Assembly (NCBI RefSeq): GCF_001889005.1
Contig: NZ_CP018153.1
Span: 1,522,501 to 1,586,500, forward strand
Length of the DNA: 64,000 nt
Source of the DNA: Christiangramia salexigens
Lineage (GTDB): Bacteria; Bacteroidota; Bacteroidia; Flavobacteriales; Flavobacteriaceae
Direction of reading: 5' to 3'
A program made the position numbers and the translations under genes. The notes under the pieces are model-generated. The model ran no database searches and was not told the DNA's origin. It was given only the letters and a program-made list of their open reading frames with translations. This document shows, in pieces, positions 19,905 through 29,055 of this stretch (the stretch's first letter is position 1; each line of letters opens with the position of its first letter).

Positions 19905-19978
19905 TGACCTCGCCAGGATTCAAACCTGGAACCTTCTGAGCCGTAATCAGATGCGCTATTCAGTTGCGCCACGAGGCC
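19905..19978 (-). tRNA. tRNA-Arg (anticodon ACG)
   Basis: The minus strand folds as a complete tRNA of 74 nt. The acceptor stem pairs GGCCTCG with CGAGGTC (one G-U) with discriminator A. The D arm contains GCGC/GCGC, the anticodon stem TCTGA/TCAGA encloses the loop TTACGGC with anticodon ACG at 19942-19944, and the T arm contains CCAGG-TTTGAAT-CCTGG. CCA is not encoded. The ACG wobble base is normally converted to inosine to read CGU/CGC/CGA. Confidence 0.95.
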
Positions 19979-20071
19979 TTTATTTGATTAGCTTTGTATC
20001 TCTCAAAGCGGGTGCAAATATAAATTATATTTAGAAAACTAAAAACCCTTATTCAAAAAAATTAAATAAAA

Positions 20072-20093
20072 AAAGGCAGATCTCTCTGCCTTC
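20072..20093 (-). terminator. Terminator of the HEIGH-type metalloprotease gene
   Basis: AAGGCAGA (20073-20080) pairs with TCTGCCTT (20085-20092) around a four-base loop, and the minus strand continues into a run of T. It lies 23 bases past the stop codon. Confidence 0.8.
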
Positions 20094-20115
20094 TTTCTAG
20101 TACCCTTTAGTTAGT

Positions 20116-20952
20116 TTAGTAAAGATATTCCAGGGCTACAGAATCGTAGTATCCAAATTCGCCGTCTTCATTAGCGCTAAAGCAAGCTAACATAACTGAA
20201 TTTGCATCAAAATCTGTTGGTGTTCCCGGGATATGTACAGCGCCATCTGGATCTGCACTCTCTCCACTCTGCCCACAGCTTTCACGGCTATACCAGTCTG
20301 TATGTCTCAATCCCACAGAGTGTCCAATTTCATGCGTAATCACATGCTCGTTGGTATCTGTACTGTAAGATTCCATACCACTAAAGATCTGTACATATTT
20401 ATATGGGTTACCTCCACTAGGGAAACCGGCAACTCCTCCTGCCTCACCATTCGGATTTTGGTAAACAACTATATCATAAGGAGAATAATTAGTTCCAAAA
20501 GTAAGCGTAAAGCTTAAGCCTGTATTCAAAGCATTATAATTGTCAATGGCATATTGAAGAGCTGTTCTTTGTTTAGAAGTAAGCCCTTGACCGCTACCGC
20601 CGGTATATCCAATTACACTAATTGTTCTTGGACTACTCACTAAATTATAGGTGCGGTACTGCTTATTGGTAATACTTGCAGGAGACATGGTTTCGATCTG
20701 TGATCTGTCCATGGCAATATCCCCCTCAATAAGGTAAGTATCCTGATAAGAACCATCTGGCAGTAGTAGTTTCGACTTTTCAATATGGTTAGAATTGAAA
20801 TGTAATTCTTCTACTTTAGATATGACAGATTTTGATATTTCAGTTTGAACTTCGGCCGATTCCTCGGCAGGAGTAGAAATATCGTCTTTTTGACAAGAAA
20901 ATAGGAAGGCTGCCGATAAGGACAGCATTAACGGTAATTTAATTAATTTCAT
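20116..20952 (-). CDS. M57-type HEIGH metalloprotease lipoprotein
   Basis: A 278-residue secreted protein with a lipoprotein signal (LSAAFLFSCQKDD, lipid-anchored Cys20). The C-terminal half is a metalloprotease domain: a beta-rich stretch (TISVIGYTGGSG, LSFTLTFGTNYSPYDIVVYQ) leads to HVITHEIGHSVGLRHTDW near residue 215. Here the two histidines and Glu of HExxH plus the third His of HExxHxxGxxH bind zinc. DANSVMLACFSANEDGEF downstream corresponds to the Met-turn region. This fits the dual-action HEIGH peptidase family (M57). The substrate is unknown. It is monocistronic with its own terminator. Confidence 0.88.
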   Translation of the reverse strand: MKLIKLPLMLSLSAAFLFSCQKDDISTPAEESAEVQTEISKSVISKVEELHFNSNHIEKSKLLLPDGSYQDTYLIEGDIAMDRSQIETMSPASITNKQYRTYNLVSSPRTISVIGYTGGSGQGLTSKQRTALQYAIDNYNALNTGLSFTLTFGTNYSPYDIVVYQNPNGEAGGVAGFPSGGNPYKYVQIFSGMESYSTDTNEHVITHEIGHSVGLRHTDWYSRESCGQSGESADPDGAVHIPGTPTDFDANSVMLACFSANEDGEFGYYDSVALEYLY

Positions 20953-21068
20953 AAGTAAGTTTTAGGTTATAAAAATTTAGGGTACTTGTGGTTAAGTCCC
21001 TCTAACTTATAAAATTAATCCTTTTTGTAAGAATTTAATTACACCTTTAACAAGTGTTTGGCAATTTG

Positions 21069-21344
21069 TCAGATAATTTCTGCACTTAAACCTGCGTCCA
21101 AAAGTTTGGAGCATCGGGGCTTTAGATCTTCAAAAGCTCCGGTTTTAACGGTGCACTTACCTTTATAATGAACGAGGATAGAACACTGTTCTGCCTGCTC
21201 CGGTGTATGGTCACAGGCATATATTAGTGTTTCAATAACGTGATCGAATGTATTATAGTCGTCATTATACAATACGATCTCATTTTGCTTCTTTTCCTTG
21301 GTTTTTACTTCAACCTCTTCTAGTAATTCTTCTTTTGTGCTCAT
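21069..21344 (-). CDS. clpS: ATP-dependent Clp protease adaptor ClpS
   Basis: ClpS delivers N-end-rule substrates to ClpA/ClpC. The 91-residue protein has the core EIVLYNDDYNTFDHVIETL (residues about 22-40), where the Asn-Asp-Asp and His region forms the N-degron pocket, and EQAEQCSILVHYKGKC. I start it at MSTKEEL (ATG 21344); an in-frame ATG ten codons upstream (21374) is possible but is not part of the usual family N-terminus. It follows prmA in the BT_3928-tpiA-prmA-clpS series on the minus strand. Confidence 0.93.
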   Translation of the reverse strand: MSTKEELLEEVEVKTKEKKQNEIVLYNDDYNTFDHVIETLIYACDHTPEQAEQCSILVHYKGKCTVKTGAFEDLKPRCSKLLDAGLSAEII

Positions 21345-21397
21345 CTTCAATTTATTCTCTTCATCGTGCTTCAAAGATACAAATTATGATAAAAACC

Positions 21398-22231
21398 TTA
21401 GCGTGAAAACTTTACAGCCACCCAATCACTCCTCTCAAAGTGCTCAATATATTTCAAACCAAGTTTCTCACAGGCCTTTTTCATAACCGGTAGATCCTGA
21501 CTATAGAATCCGCTTAAAAACAGAGTCCCGCCTTCTTTAAGGCATTTTTCGTAAACCGGAAGGTCCCTAAGCAAAATGTTCCTGTTTATGTTAGCAAGGA
21601 TCATGTCATAGCTCCGGCCTTCCAACAATTCTGCACCGCCTTCTTCCACATTGATATGCTCACAATCATTCCTGGAAATATTCTCCAGTGTATTGAGATA
21701 ACACCAATTATCGATATCTATAGCGTCTATTACAGATGCGCCTTTCATAGCCGCAAGGATCGCTAAAACGCCGGTTCCACAGCCCATATCCAGAACCGCT
21801 TTGCCTTTCCAGTCATTCTTTAAAATGTGCCTTATCATCATATGCGTAGTCGCATGATGTCCGGTCCCAAATGACATTTTTGGCTCTATAACGATATCGA
21901 ATTCTGTATCGGGTTTAGGATGAAATGGTGCTCTAACACTGCAAAGATCATCTACCTGAATCGGGGAAAAGTTTTTTTCCCATTCCTCATTCCAGTTCAG
22001 GCGTTCTATCTCATTAACATCGTAGGTGATCTCAAATTCTTCAGATTGCAGAATATGAACGCCAGAGAGCAGATCTTCTTCATATTCTTCTACAGGAATA
22101 TAAGCAGTCACGCCATCATCATTCTCTACAAAACTTTCAAATCCAAGATATCCCAGTTCTGCGATCAGAATTTCAGAAGCCGGCTGAGCCGGCTCTATTG
22201 TAAAATGAAATTCAAGATAATTTCCTCCCAT
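21398..22231 (-). CDS. prmA: Ribosomal protein L11 methyltransferase
   Basis: PrmA trimethylates ribosomal protein L11 using S-adenosylmethionine. The 277-residue protein has the N-terminal L11-recognition domain (residues 1-80), the linker region RLNWNEEWEKNFSPI, PKMSFGTGHHATTHMM, and the SAM-binding VLDMGCGTGVLAILAA near residue 145. The catalytic-region NIN is seen in ILANINRNILL. It overlaps the tpiA stop by one base (TAATG), which indicates translational coupling. Confidence 0.95.
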   Translation of the reverse strand: MGGNYLEFHFTIEPAQPASEILIAELGYLGFESFVENDDGVTAYIPVEEYEEDLLSGVHILQSEEFEITYDVNEIERLNWNEEWEKNFSPIQVDDLCSVRAPFHPKPDTEFDIVIEPKMSFGTGHHATTHMMIRHILKNDWKGKAVLDMGCGTGVLAILAAMKGASVIDAIDIDNWCYLNTLENISRNDCEHINVEEGGAELLEGRSYDMILANINRNILLRDLPVYEKCLKEGGTLFLSGFYSQDLPVMKKACEKLGLKYIEHFERSDWVAVKFSR

Positions 22232-22983
22232 TAAAATGAATTTATGATCTCGGTAAAGTCTACTGCATTTAAACTGGCTCCACCAATAAGTCCTCCATCT
22301 ACATCCTCTTTAGCAAATATCTCCTTTGCATTGTTTGGCTTCACACTACCTCCATATAAGATTGAAGTATTTTCGGCTACTTTACTGCTAACATTCTTCG
22401 CCAGAAGTTCCCTCACATGCTTGTGCATTTCCTGAGCTTGTTCCGGGCTCGCAGTTTCTCCTGTTCCAATTGCCCATACAGGCTCATATGCAAGGATGAT
22501 ATTATCCCATGCCCCTTCAGCTAAATGAAATAAACTTTCCTTTAATTGCTTTTCTACAAGATCAAAATGACTTCCGTTGTTACGGTCTTCCAACTCCTCA
22601 CCAAAGCAAAAGATTGCGGTCATTTCATTTTCAACTGCTTTATCAACCTTTTTAGCAAGTATTTCATTCGTTTCATTAAAGTGTGCACGACGTTCACTAT
22701 GACCAATGATCACGGTATTTACACCAACACTTTTAAGCATAGATGCTGAAATTTCACCTGTAAATGCTCCTTTATCGCTTTCATGCATATTCTGCGCGGC
22801 AACAATAACCGGGGTATTCTTTAAGGCCTGGAAGGTTGGATATAAATTAGTAAATGAAGGAGCAACCATAACGGTCGCTTCCGGTTCTTTTACCATCTGA
22901 AGTTTTAAATGACCTAAAAGCTCTTCAGTTTCTGAAAGATCATTATTCATTTTCCAGTTTCCGGCAACTATATTTTTTCTCAT
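22231..22983 (-). CDS. tpiA: Triosephosphate isomerase
   Basis: TpiA interconverts dihydroxyacetone phosphate and glyceraldehyde 3-phosphate. The 250-residue enzyme shows all catalytic elements: the N-terminal NWKMN with the active-site Lys, the His in VIIGHSERR near residue 96, and the Glu in YEPVWAIGTG near residue 168, followed by loop 6. ILYGGSVKPNN near 210 binds phosphate. It is followed by prmA with a one-base overlap. Confidence 0.98.
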   Translation of the reverse strand: MRKNIVAGNWKMNNDLSETEELLGHLKLQMVKEPEATVMVAPSFTNLYPTFQALKNTPVIVAAQNMHESDKGAFTGEISASMLKSVGVNTVIIGHSERRAHFNETNEILAKKVDKAVENEMTAIFCFGEELEDRNNGSHFDLVEKQLKESLFHLAEGAWDNIILAYEPVWAIGTGETASPEQAQEMHKHVRELLAKNVSSKVAENTSILYGGSVKPNNAKEIFAKEDVDGGLIGGASLNAVDFTEIINSF

Positions 22984-23040
22984 GATTTAAAATTTTGGTT
23001 GTGTTAATTAAAGGCTGCATAAGTTGGGCAGCGTTCACCA

Positions 23041-23048
23041 CAAATATA
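23041..23048 (-). promoter_or_regulatory. -7-type box upstream of tpiA
   Basis: TATATTTG on the minus strand matches TAnnTTTG and lies 57 bases before the tpiA ATG. A -33 TTG at the usual distance is not found. The spacer 22984-23129 also holds a weak inverted repeat (TGAAGGT at about 23053 with ACCTTCA at about 23088) without a T run. Confidence 0.4.
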
Positions 23049-23129
23049 AGTAATGAAGGTCTGAAAGAATCTTAATCAGATGCCAAACCTTCAGAATTTG
23101 AAGATTATGTAATGACTTTATAGAAATTT

Positions 23130-24224
23130 TTATAATTCTATATCAGATGCATCAAACCAGTGTTTTTTTTGTGTTATGGTTCCCCGATTAAGAATAAGAA
23201 TTCCGGGGTTTGCACGCACAATTGTCTTTAATGCTGTTTCATCTGTTTGATAAAAATCGAAGTCAAGGCTATATTTCTTCTTAAGTGTATTCTGATAATT
23301 CTTGCCTGAAGCAGTTAGCCCAATTACTCTATATCCCTTTTGCTTTGCATTTTCAGTTAAAGCCTTTATCGCTTTATAACCTTCGAGCTCAGTAGACCTG
23401 ATATTATATGCAATTACAAGAAAGACCTTATCCTCATCAAGGATCTGTTGTGTGATGTCCCCTTCATCTCCTTCAATTACAAAATCGTGAATAGGTGGCA
23501 CATAACCTTCCTTGATCTGTTTGGTCTCAACCCCAACCAGATCTCCTTCCACACCCGGATAAGCTCCATTATTCTTAATAATTTTTTCCTCCCCATTAAC
23601 ATTGAACTTCCATTCATACTCATACACCGGTTCGGCAGCACCTTCGGGCACAGACATTTTCTCGGCAATATTGTTCCCGATCTTATAAGGCCTGAAATCA
23701 AATACAGGTAAATGCATAAGCACGTGATAACAAAATCCAAAACAAAGCAGAAAAGAAGCAAAGATCACCCATCTGTGAGATTTTGGAGCCAGTACAGGTT
23801 TTATTAGTTTTTGATTAAAGAAGAGTATGAGGATAAGAACCAACAGGATCACATCCTTATAGAAAGATTCCCATGGAGTTAAGGGGATTGCATCGCCAAA
23901 GCAACCACAATCTGTCACCTTATTAAAGTAAGCCGAATAGAAAGTAAGGAAGGTAAAGAACAGGATCATTAAAAGCAGACTCCAGGAAGTGAATTTTGGA
24001 GCATAACCTATCAATAACATAATCCCTAAAACCAACTCAAAGATCACCAGAACTATAGCTATTATAAGTGCAAATGGCGCCAGAAATGGCAGATCAAGCA
24101 CTGGCTCACTAAAATATTCCTGCAGTTTGAATGAAAAGCCTACCGGATCATTCAACTTAATGAATCCTGAAAAAATGAACAGGGCTCCCACGAGGATCCT
24201 TGAAATACTAACTACGGCTTTCAT
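23130..24224 (-). CDS. BT_3928 family membrane protein (DoxX/MauE-like plus thioredoxin-like domain)
   Basis: A 364-residue protein in two parts. The N-terminal part (about 1-170) is a four-to-five-helix membrane domain of the DoxX/MauE kind: RILVGALFIFSGFIKLNDP, the GCFGDAIPLTPWES loop with a cysteine pair (DCGC), and further helices. The C-terminal part (about 240-364) resembles a thioredoxin fold (VFLVIAYNIRSTELEGYKAI, RVIGLTASG, NPGILILNRG) but lacks a CXXC, so it is probably not a redox-active thioredoxin. The arrangement matches the BT_3928 family. Function is unknown. It follows the DUF1599 gene with a 21-base gap. Confidence 0.85.
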   Translation of the reverse strand: MKAVVSISRILVGALFIFSGFIKLNDPVGFSFKLQEYFSEPVLDLPFLAPFALIIAIVLVIFELVLGIMLLIGYAPKFTSWSLLLMILFFTFLTFYSAYFNKVTDCGCFGDAIPLTPWESFYKDVILLVLILILFFNQKLIKPVLAPKSHRWVIFASFLLCFGFCYHVLMHLPVFDFRPYKIGNNIAEKMSVPEGAAEPVYEYEWKFNVNGEEKIIKNNGAYPGVEGDLVGVETKQIKEGYVPPIHDFVIEGDEGDITQQILDEDKVFLVIAYNIRSTELEGYKAIKALTENAKQKGYRVIGLTASGKNYQNTLKKKYSLDFDFYQTDETALKTIVRANPGILILNRGTITQKKHWFDASDIEL

Positions 24225-24245
24225 ACTTAAATTTTTTTTTTGAAC

Positions 24246-24791
24246 TTATTCTTCGGCTTCCGCGAAATGGATCATGGCAAACACGGAGTAATTTATCATA
24301 TCCTGATAGTTTGCATCGATCCCTTCACTTACCAGGGTTTTTCCTTTATTATCTTCAATTTGTTTCACTCTTAATAGCTTCTGAATGATCAAATCTGTTA
24401 GAGAGCTAATTCGCATATCACGCCAGGCTTCCCCATAATCGTGATTCTTATTCATCATGAGCTCCTTGGTCTCAGCAATTTTTTCGTCATATAAAGAAAT
24501 AGCCTCTTCGGGACCAAGGTCCGGCTGACTCGCGATTCCTTTCTCCAGCTGGATGAGCGCCATCACAGAATAATTGATAATCCCGATGAATTCTGATTTT
24601 TCATCTTCCTCAACCTTACGGATGTTATTTTCCTGAAGGCTTCGAATTCTCTGGGCTTTTATAAAGATCTGATCTGTAAGAGAAGGCAGCCTTAGTATTC
24701 TCCAGGCGCAGCCGTAATCTTTCATTTTATTAAGAAACAAACTGCGGCAAACTTCCACGACCGCGTCGTATTGTTTTGAGGTATCCTGCAT
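24246..24791 (-). CDS. DUF1599 family protein
   Basis: A 181-residue protein made of two copies of the DUF1599 module: FLNKMKDYGCAWRILRLPSLTDQIFIKAQRIR (about residues 20-52) and MMNKNHDYGEAWRDMRISSLTDLI (about 110-140). Each has a D-Y-G-x-A-W signature. The family is widespread in Bacteroidota and its role is unknown. The frame is open to a TTG at 24860, but that extension starts inside a promoter-like region; the ATG at 24791 gives the usual family N-terminus (MQDTSKQYDAVV). It is divergent from folP and heads the minus-strand run. Confidence 0.85.
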   Translation of the reverse strand: MQDTSKQYDAVVEVCRSLFLNKMKDYGCAWRILRLPSLTDQIFIKAQRIRSLQENNIRKVEEDEKSEFIGIINYSVMALIQLEKGIASQPDLGPEEAISLYDEKIAETKELMMNKNHDYGEAWRDMRISSLTDLIIQKLLRVKQIEDNKGKTLVSEGIDANYQDMINYSVFAMIHFAEAEE

Positions 24792-24838
24792 GAAGTAGTT
24801 GTAATTTGCGTAAATTTCGGGCAAATATTTTAGATAGT

Positions 24839-24871
24839 CAAAGTTATTTCCAGGCCACAAAAAACCACCAA
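24839..24871 (-). promoter_or_regulatory. Promoter of the DUF1599-BT_3928 unit
   Basis: On the minus strand TTG (24869-24871) and TAACTTTG (24839-24846) are 22 bases apart, within the flavobacterial range. Initiation near 24833 leaves a 40-base leader to the ATG at 24791. The element lies in the 84-base divergent gap with folP. Confidence 0.45.
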
Positions 24872-24875
24872 AGAA

Positions 24876-25700
24876 ATGCTGATAAATTGTAAGGGAAAAT
24901 TAATTGATCTTTCTAAACCCAAAGTTATGGGAATTATTAACGTTACTCCCGATTCATTTTATAGCGGAAGCAGACACGAATCTGAAACAGAAATCCTGGA
25001 AAGCGCTGAAAAAATGTTGAAGGACGGAGCTAGTTTTTTAGATCTGGGAGCATACAGCAGTCGGCCTGGCGCAAAAGATATCCCGGTAGATGAAGAGTTA
25101 AAAAGAATAATCCCTGCGATCGAATCTATTTTAAGAAGATTTCCTGAAGCCAATTTATCTATAGATACCTTTCGAGCTCCTGTTGCCTCAAAAAGTTTAG
25201 AAGCCGGTGCCGCGATCATAAACGATATTTCTGCTGGAAAATTAGACGAGAAAATGCTTCCTATTATCGCAAAATTTCAGGTTCCCTATATCATGATGCA
25301 TATGAGGGGTACCCCTCAAACCATGAAAAACGAAAATGATTATAAAGACGTAACAGAAGATGTTATTGCTTATTTTTCAGAAAGGGTAAAATTTGCAAGA
25401 GACTTTGGAATTAACGACCTTATTTTGGACCCTGGCTTTGGTTTCGCTAAGGATGTGGATCAGAATTACGAATTGTTTTCTAAAATGGAGTTATTCAGGA
25501 ATTTTAACCTGCCGTTATTGGTTGGTGTTTCCCGAAAAAGCATGATCTGGAAAAAACTGAATACATCTTCGGGTGAAGCCCTTAACGGAACCACAGTTCT
25601 AAATACTGCGGCTTTATTAAAAGGAGCTAACATTTTAAGAGTTCATGACGTCAAGGAAGCCATGGAATGCATCAATTTAACCTCGGAAATATTAAACTAA
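24876..25700 (+). CDS. folP: Dihydropteroate synthase
   Basis: FolP joins p-aminobenzoate to the pterin pyrophosphate in folate synthesis and is the sulfonamide target. The 274-residue protein has the conserved loops: MGIINVTPDSFYSGSR (loop 1, residues 18-33), DLGAYSSRPGAKDIP (loop 2; Ala-Tyr replaces the usual Gly-Glu-Ser of many species), NDISAG, MMHMRGTPQTM and LDPGFGFAKD, and the C-terminal RVHDV. It starts with ATG at 24876. It precedes cdaA with a 37-base gap, an arrangement common in Bacteroidota. Confidence 0.96.
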   Translation: MLINCKGKLIDLSKPKVMGIINVTPDSFYSGSRHESETEILESAEKMLKDGASFLDLGAYSSRPGAKDIPVDEELKRIIPAIESILRRFPEANLSIDTFRAPVASKSLEAGAAIINDISAGKLDEKMLPIIAKFQVPYIMMHMRGTPQTMKNENDYKDVTEDVIAYFSERVKFARDFGINDLILDPGFGFAKDVDQNYELFSKMELFRNFNLPLLVGVSRKSMIWKKLNTSSGEALNGTTVLNTAALLKGANILRVHDVKEAMECINLTSEILN

Positions 25701-25737
25701 TTTTAGTTTTTCTATTTTTACATAAAACCCCAATGAT

Positions 25738-26511
25738 TTGGACATCATAGATCTTCGAATTCTCGATATCCTGGATATTGTTTTTGTAGCCCTCCTACTC
25801 TACTACGTTTACAAACTCGTTCGTGGTACGGCTGCCGTTAATATTTTTATAGGAATTGTTGTGATCTATCTCGCATGGCTACTCACGCAATTGCTGGAAA
25901 TGGAACTTTTAAGCAGCGTACTGGGTGAATTTATAGGTGTTGGTGTATTCGCTCTTATCGTTGTATTTCAGCAAGAGATCAGGAAATTTCTTCTGATGAT
26001 CGGTTCAACAAATTTCACTCAGAAGGGAAGATTCTTTAAGAGCTTTAAGATCAACCGTGATGATTTTGATTCAAAAATTAAAGTTGAAGCCATAGTAAAT
26101 GCATGTCAGACCATGGGTAAAACCTACACCGGTGCGTTAATGGTGATCCAGAAAAGCAATAAGCTGGACTTCGTAAAAAATTCCGGAGATAAAATGAGGA
26201 TCGAATTAAATCAGCCGATCATCGAGTCTATATTCTTCAAAAACAGCCCATTGCACGATGGGGCAATGATCATTGAAGATAATAAGATCACAGCGACGCG
26301 GGTAATCTTACCGGTTTCAAATGACCGTTCCATTCCGTTAAGATTTGGTCTTCGACACAGGGCCGCTGTTGGGATCACCGAAAAAACTGATGCTTTGGCA
26401 CTTGTGGTTAGCGAGGAAACGGGACAAACCTCCTATATCAAGGATGGACAATTCGTAATGTTTGAATCCATGGACGAATTAACCGAAAAATTAAAAACAG
26501 ATCTTACCTAA
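25738..26511 (+). CDS. cdaA: Diadenylate cyclase CdaA
   Basis: CdaA makes the second messenger cyclic di-AMP from two ATP. The 257-residue protein has three membrane helices (about residues 12-30, 35-50 and 60-80) followed by the DAC domain with the catalytic DGA in SPLHDGAMIIED (about 183-188) and RHR in GLRHRAAVGITE. The start is a TTG at 25738: a stop codon lies in frame 12 bases upstream, no ATG precedes the conserved membrane part, and the family N-terminus aligns there. The only nearby ATG (25733) is out of frame and opens a five-codon mini-frame. It follows folP and ends directly against the converging ABC exporter gene with no spacer. Confidence 0.95.
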   Translation: MDIIDLRILDILDIVFVALLLYYVYKLVRGTAAVNIFIGIVVIYLAWLLTQLLEMELLSSVLGEFIGVGVFALIVVFQQEIRKFLLMIGSTNFTQKGRFFKSFKINRDDFDSKIKVEAIVNACQTMGKTYTGALMVIQKSNKLDFVKNSGDKMRIELNQPIIESIFFKNSPLHDGAMIIEDNKITATRVILPVSNDRSIPLRFGLRHRAAVGITEKTDALALVVSEETGQTSYIKDGQFVMFESMDELTEKLKTDLT

Positions 26512-28278
26512 TTAAAGAGCCTCTTCTTCTTTAAACTGTACCTCGTATAACTTTTTGTAGTACCCGTCATCTTTTTTAAGAAGTTCACGATGACTTCCAA
26601 TTTCCACGATCTTCCCCTGATCCATTACAATGATCCTGTCGGCTTTTTTAATAGTCGCCAGTCTGTGAGCGATCACAATAGAAGTTCTGCCTTCGGTAAT
26701 CTTATCTGTAGCGTCCTGGATAAGCTGCTCGCTATAACTATCTACAGAAGAGGTAGCCTCATCCAGAACAAGAATTCCGGGATTACTGACGTAAGCACGT
26801 AAAAAAGAGATTAGCTGTCGTTGTCCAGAAGACAACATAGCTCCTCTTTCCTTTACATTATAATAGTATCCGTTAGGAAGTGAGTTTATGAATTCGTGGA
26901 TCCCGATCTGCTTGGCAGCCGCGATCACATCTTCATCTGAAATATCCGGGTTATCAAGATTGATATTATTCATTATGGTATCTGCAAAAAGGAATACGTT
27001 CTGAAGAACCACAGCGATCTGTGAACGCAGAGATTTTATTTGAATATCCTTAATATCATTATCATCTACCAGAATAGTTCCGCTATTAATTTCATAGAAA
27101 CGGCTTAAAAGATTTATTATGGTAGATTTTCCTGCGCCAGTGGCGCCTACTATCGCAACGGTTTCACCAGGTTCCACCTTAAAGGAAATCCCCTTCACCA
27201 CTTCTTCATCTTCCACATAACTAAAATGAACATCACGAAACTCGATCTCTCCCTTAAACTGTTTTAATTCGATATCACCTTTATCTTCAATACTGGCTTC
27301 GGTATCAAGCACACCAAATACACGATTAGCGGCGACCATACCCATCTGCAACGTATTGAATTTATCGGCGATTTGACGCAAAGGTCTGAATAGCATTTGA
27401 GATAATTCAATAAAAGCCACGATAATACCCAAAGACATATCGTCTCCGGCAACCACTCGTAATCCACCAAACCATACGATCAAACCAATAGTTATTGAAG
27501 TAGACATTTCAGCAATTGGGAAAAATATGGAGTTATACCAGACCGTTTTAACCCAGGCATTGCGGTGCTTATTATTAATATCCTTAAAATTGGCATATTC
27601 GGTCTTCTCTCTGGTAAATAGCTGAACGATCTTCATCCCCGTAATTCTCTCCTGCACGAAAGTGTTAAGGTCTGCAACATGAGTACGAACCTCCTCAAAG
27701 GCCAGTTTCATCTTCTTCTGAAAAACTCTGGTGGCATATATAATAAAAGGCAGAACAGTTAAAACCAGCAAAGTTAATTCCCAGCTTTTGTAAAACATAA
27801 CTCCAATAACCACCAGCATCTTTAACAGATCACTGATGATCATGAACAAGCCCTGACTAAAAATGCTCGCAATAGTTTCTATATCACTCACCGCACGGGT
27901 AACAAGCCTTCCAACTGCCGACTTATCATAGTAATTCATCTTAAATCCAAGCATATGCCTGAACAATCTCACCCGAATATCACGAACCACTTCCTGCCCA
28001 AGCCAGTTCGCATAATAGATAAAGCAAAACTGGAAAATAACTTCCATCACCAAAACACCCATCATGAGACTCACATAATATATGAGACTGTCAAAATCTG
28101 ATGGTATAAGAGCTTCATCAATGGTCTCCTGCAAAAGTATGGGTCTCAATACCGCAAATAGCGACACGAGAATAGCAGCGACTCCTACGAAATAAAATAT
28201 CCGTTTATAAGGATTAGTATAATTAAGCAGTCGCTTAAACAAATCCATATCGAATGCATTTCCAGTATTCTTTGCCAT
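26512..28278 (-). CDS. MsbA-like ABC exporter (fused membrane and ATPase domains)
   Basis: A 588-residue half-transporter that would work as a homodimer in the inner membrane. Six membrane helices occupy about residues 20-320. The ATPase domain follows at about 345-585, with Walker A VGATGAGKSTI, the ABC signature LSSGQRQLIS, Walker B GILVLDEATSSVD and the H-loop IAHRLATI. The sequence resembles the MsbA/BmrA-type multidrug and lipid exporters of Bacteroidota. The substrate cannot be inferred. It follows truA with abutting stop and start codons (TAA-ATG), so the two are coupled. Confidence 0.92.
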   Translation of the reverse strand: MAKNTGNAFDMDLFKRLLNYTNPYKRIFYFVGVAAILVSLFAVLRPILLQETIDEALIPSDFDSLIYYVSLMMGVLVMEVIFQFCFIYYANWLGQEVVRDIRVRLFRHMLGFKMNYYDKSAVGRLVTRAVSDIETIASIFSQGLFMIISDLLKMLVVIGVMFYKSWELTLLVLTVLPFIIYATRVFQKKMKLAFEEVRTHVADLNTFVQERITGMKIVQLFTREKTEYANFKDINNKHRNAWVKTVWYNSIFFPIAEMSTSITIGLIVWFGGLRVVAGDDMSLGIIVAFIELSQMLFRPLRQIADKFNTLQMGMVAANRVFGVLDTEASIEDKGDIELKQFKGEIEFRDVHFSYVEDEEVVKGISFKVEPGETVAIVGATGAGKSTIINLLSRFYEINSGTILVDDNDIKDIQIKSLRSQIAVVLQNVFLFADTIMNNINLDNPDISDEDVIAAAKQIGIHEFINSLPNGYYYNVKERGAMLSSGQRQLISFLRAYVSNPGILVLDEATSSVDSYSEQLIQDATDKITEGRTSIVIAHRLATIKKADRIIVMDQGKIVEIGSHRELLKKDDGYYKKLYEVQFKEEEAL

Positions 28279-29025
28279 TTAGTCTAATCTAATATTGTTT
28301 GGATACACGATCCTTGTTAAATATAATCCCTGTGCAGGAACAGATGCTCCGGCTTCACCCCTATCCTTACTCTTGATCACATCATGCATGCGAGATACGG
28401 GATACTTGCCTTTTCCTATTTCTACCAGAGTTCCCACTACCGCTCTTACCATATTTCGTAAAAACCTGTCTGCAGTTATATAAAAAACGATCTTATTTCC
28501 ATCTATTTTCCATTCTGCATGGGAGATCTTGCAGTTATACGTTTTCACATCGGTACGGCTTTTTGAAAAGCTCTTAAAATCGGTATATTCCAATAGAACC
28601 AGAGCCGCCTTATTCATTTTCTCCACATCGAGCTGAGGCCTTGCATACCAAGCAAAATCCTGAGAAAAAGCGTCCTTTTCAATAAGAATATGATATTCAT
28701 AACTACGGGCCATAGCATCAAATCTTGCATGGGCATCATCAGGAACTTTAAAAAAGCCGGCAATTGCGATATCCTTTGGAAGCATGGAGTTAAGTTTATA
28801 CTTAAGTTCCTCAACATCAAATTCGTCCTCTACATCAAAGTGTGCATACATTTGTTTGGCGTGCACACCTGCATCAGTTCTCCCTGCTCCTACAATATCC
28901 ATCTTTCTTCGGAACACCTTGCTCAACCTATCTTCCAGAACTTCCTGAACACTTATGGATTGTGGCTGATTTTGCCATCCATGATAAGCTTTTCCAAAAT
29001 ATGAGAGTTCTACAAAATACCTCAA
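28279..29025 (-). CDS. truA: tRNA pseudouridine(38-40) synthase TruA
   Basis: TruA makes pseudouridine at positions 38-40 in the tRNA anticodon stem. The catalytic Asp is in VGAGRTDAGVHA near residue 50. RFLRNMVRAVVGTLVEIG near 200 and the C-terminal AQGLYLTRIVYP are typical. I place the start at the TTG at 29025, giving LRYFVELSYFGKAYHGWQ, which is where family members begin. The longer frame to 29058 also starts at a TTG, but that TTG is the last part of a TATCTTTG -7 box and so is unlikely to be in the transcript. No ATG is available near the N-terminus. The ABC exporter gene follows directly. Confidence 0.92.
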   Translation of the reverse strand: MRYFVELSYFGKAYHGWQNQPQSISVQEVLEDRLSKVFRRKMDIVGAGRTDAGVHAKQMYAHFDVEDEFDVEELKYKLNSMLPKDIAIAGFFKVPDDAHARFDAMARSYEYHILIEKDAFSQDFAWYARPQLDVEKMNKAALVLLEYTDFKSFSKSRTDVKTYNCKISHAEWKIDGNKIVFYITADRFLRNMVRAVVGTLVEIGKGKYPVSRMHDVIKSKDRGEAGASVPAQGLYLTRIVYPNNIRLD

Positions 29026-29055
29026 GCCACGCTTTATTTTTATATTTGCGAAATG

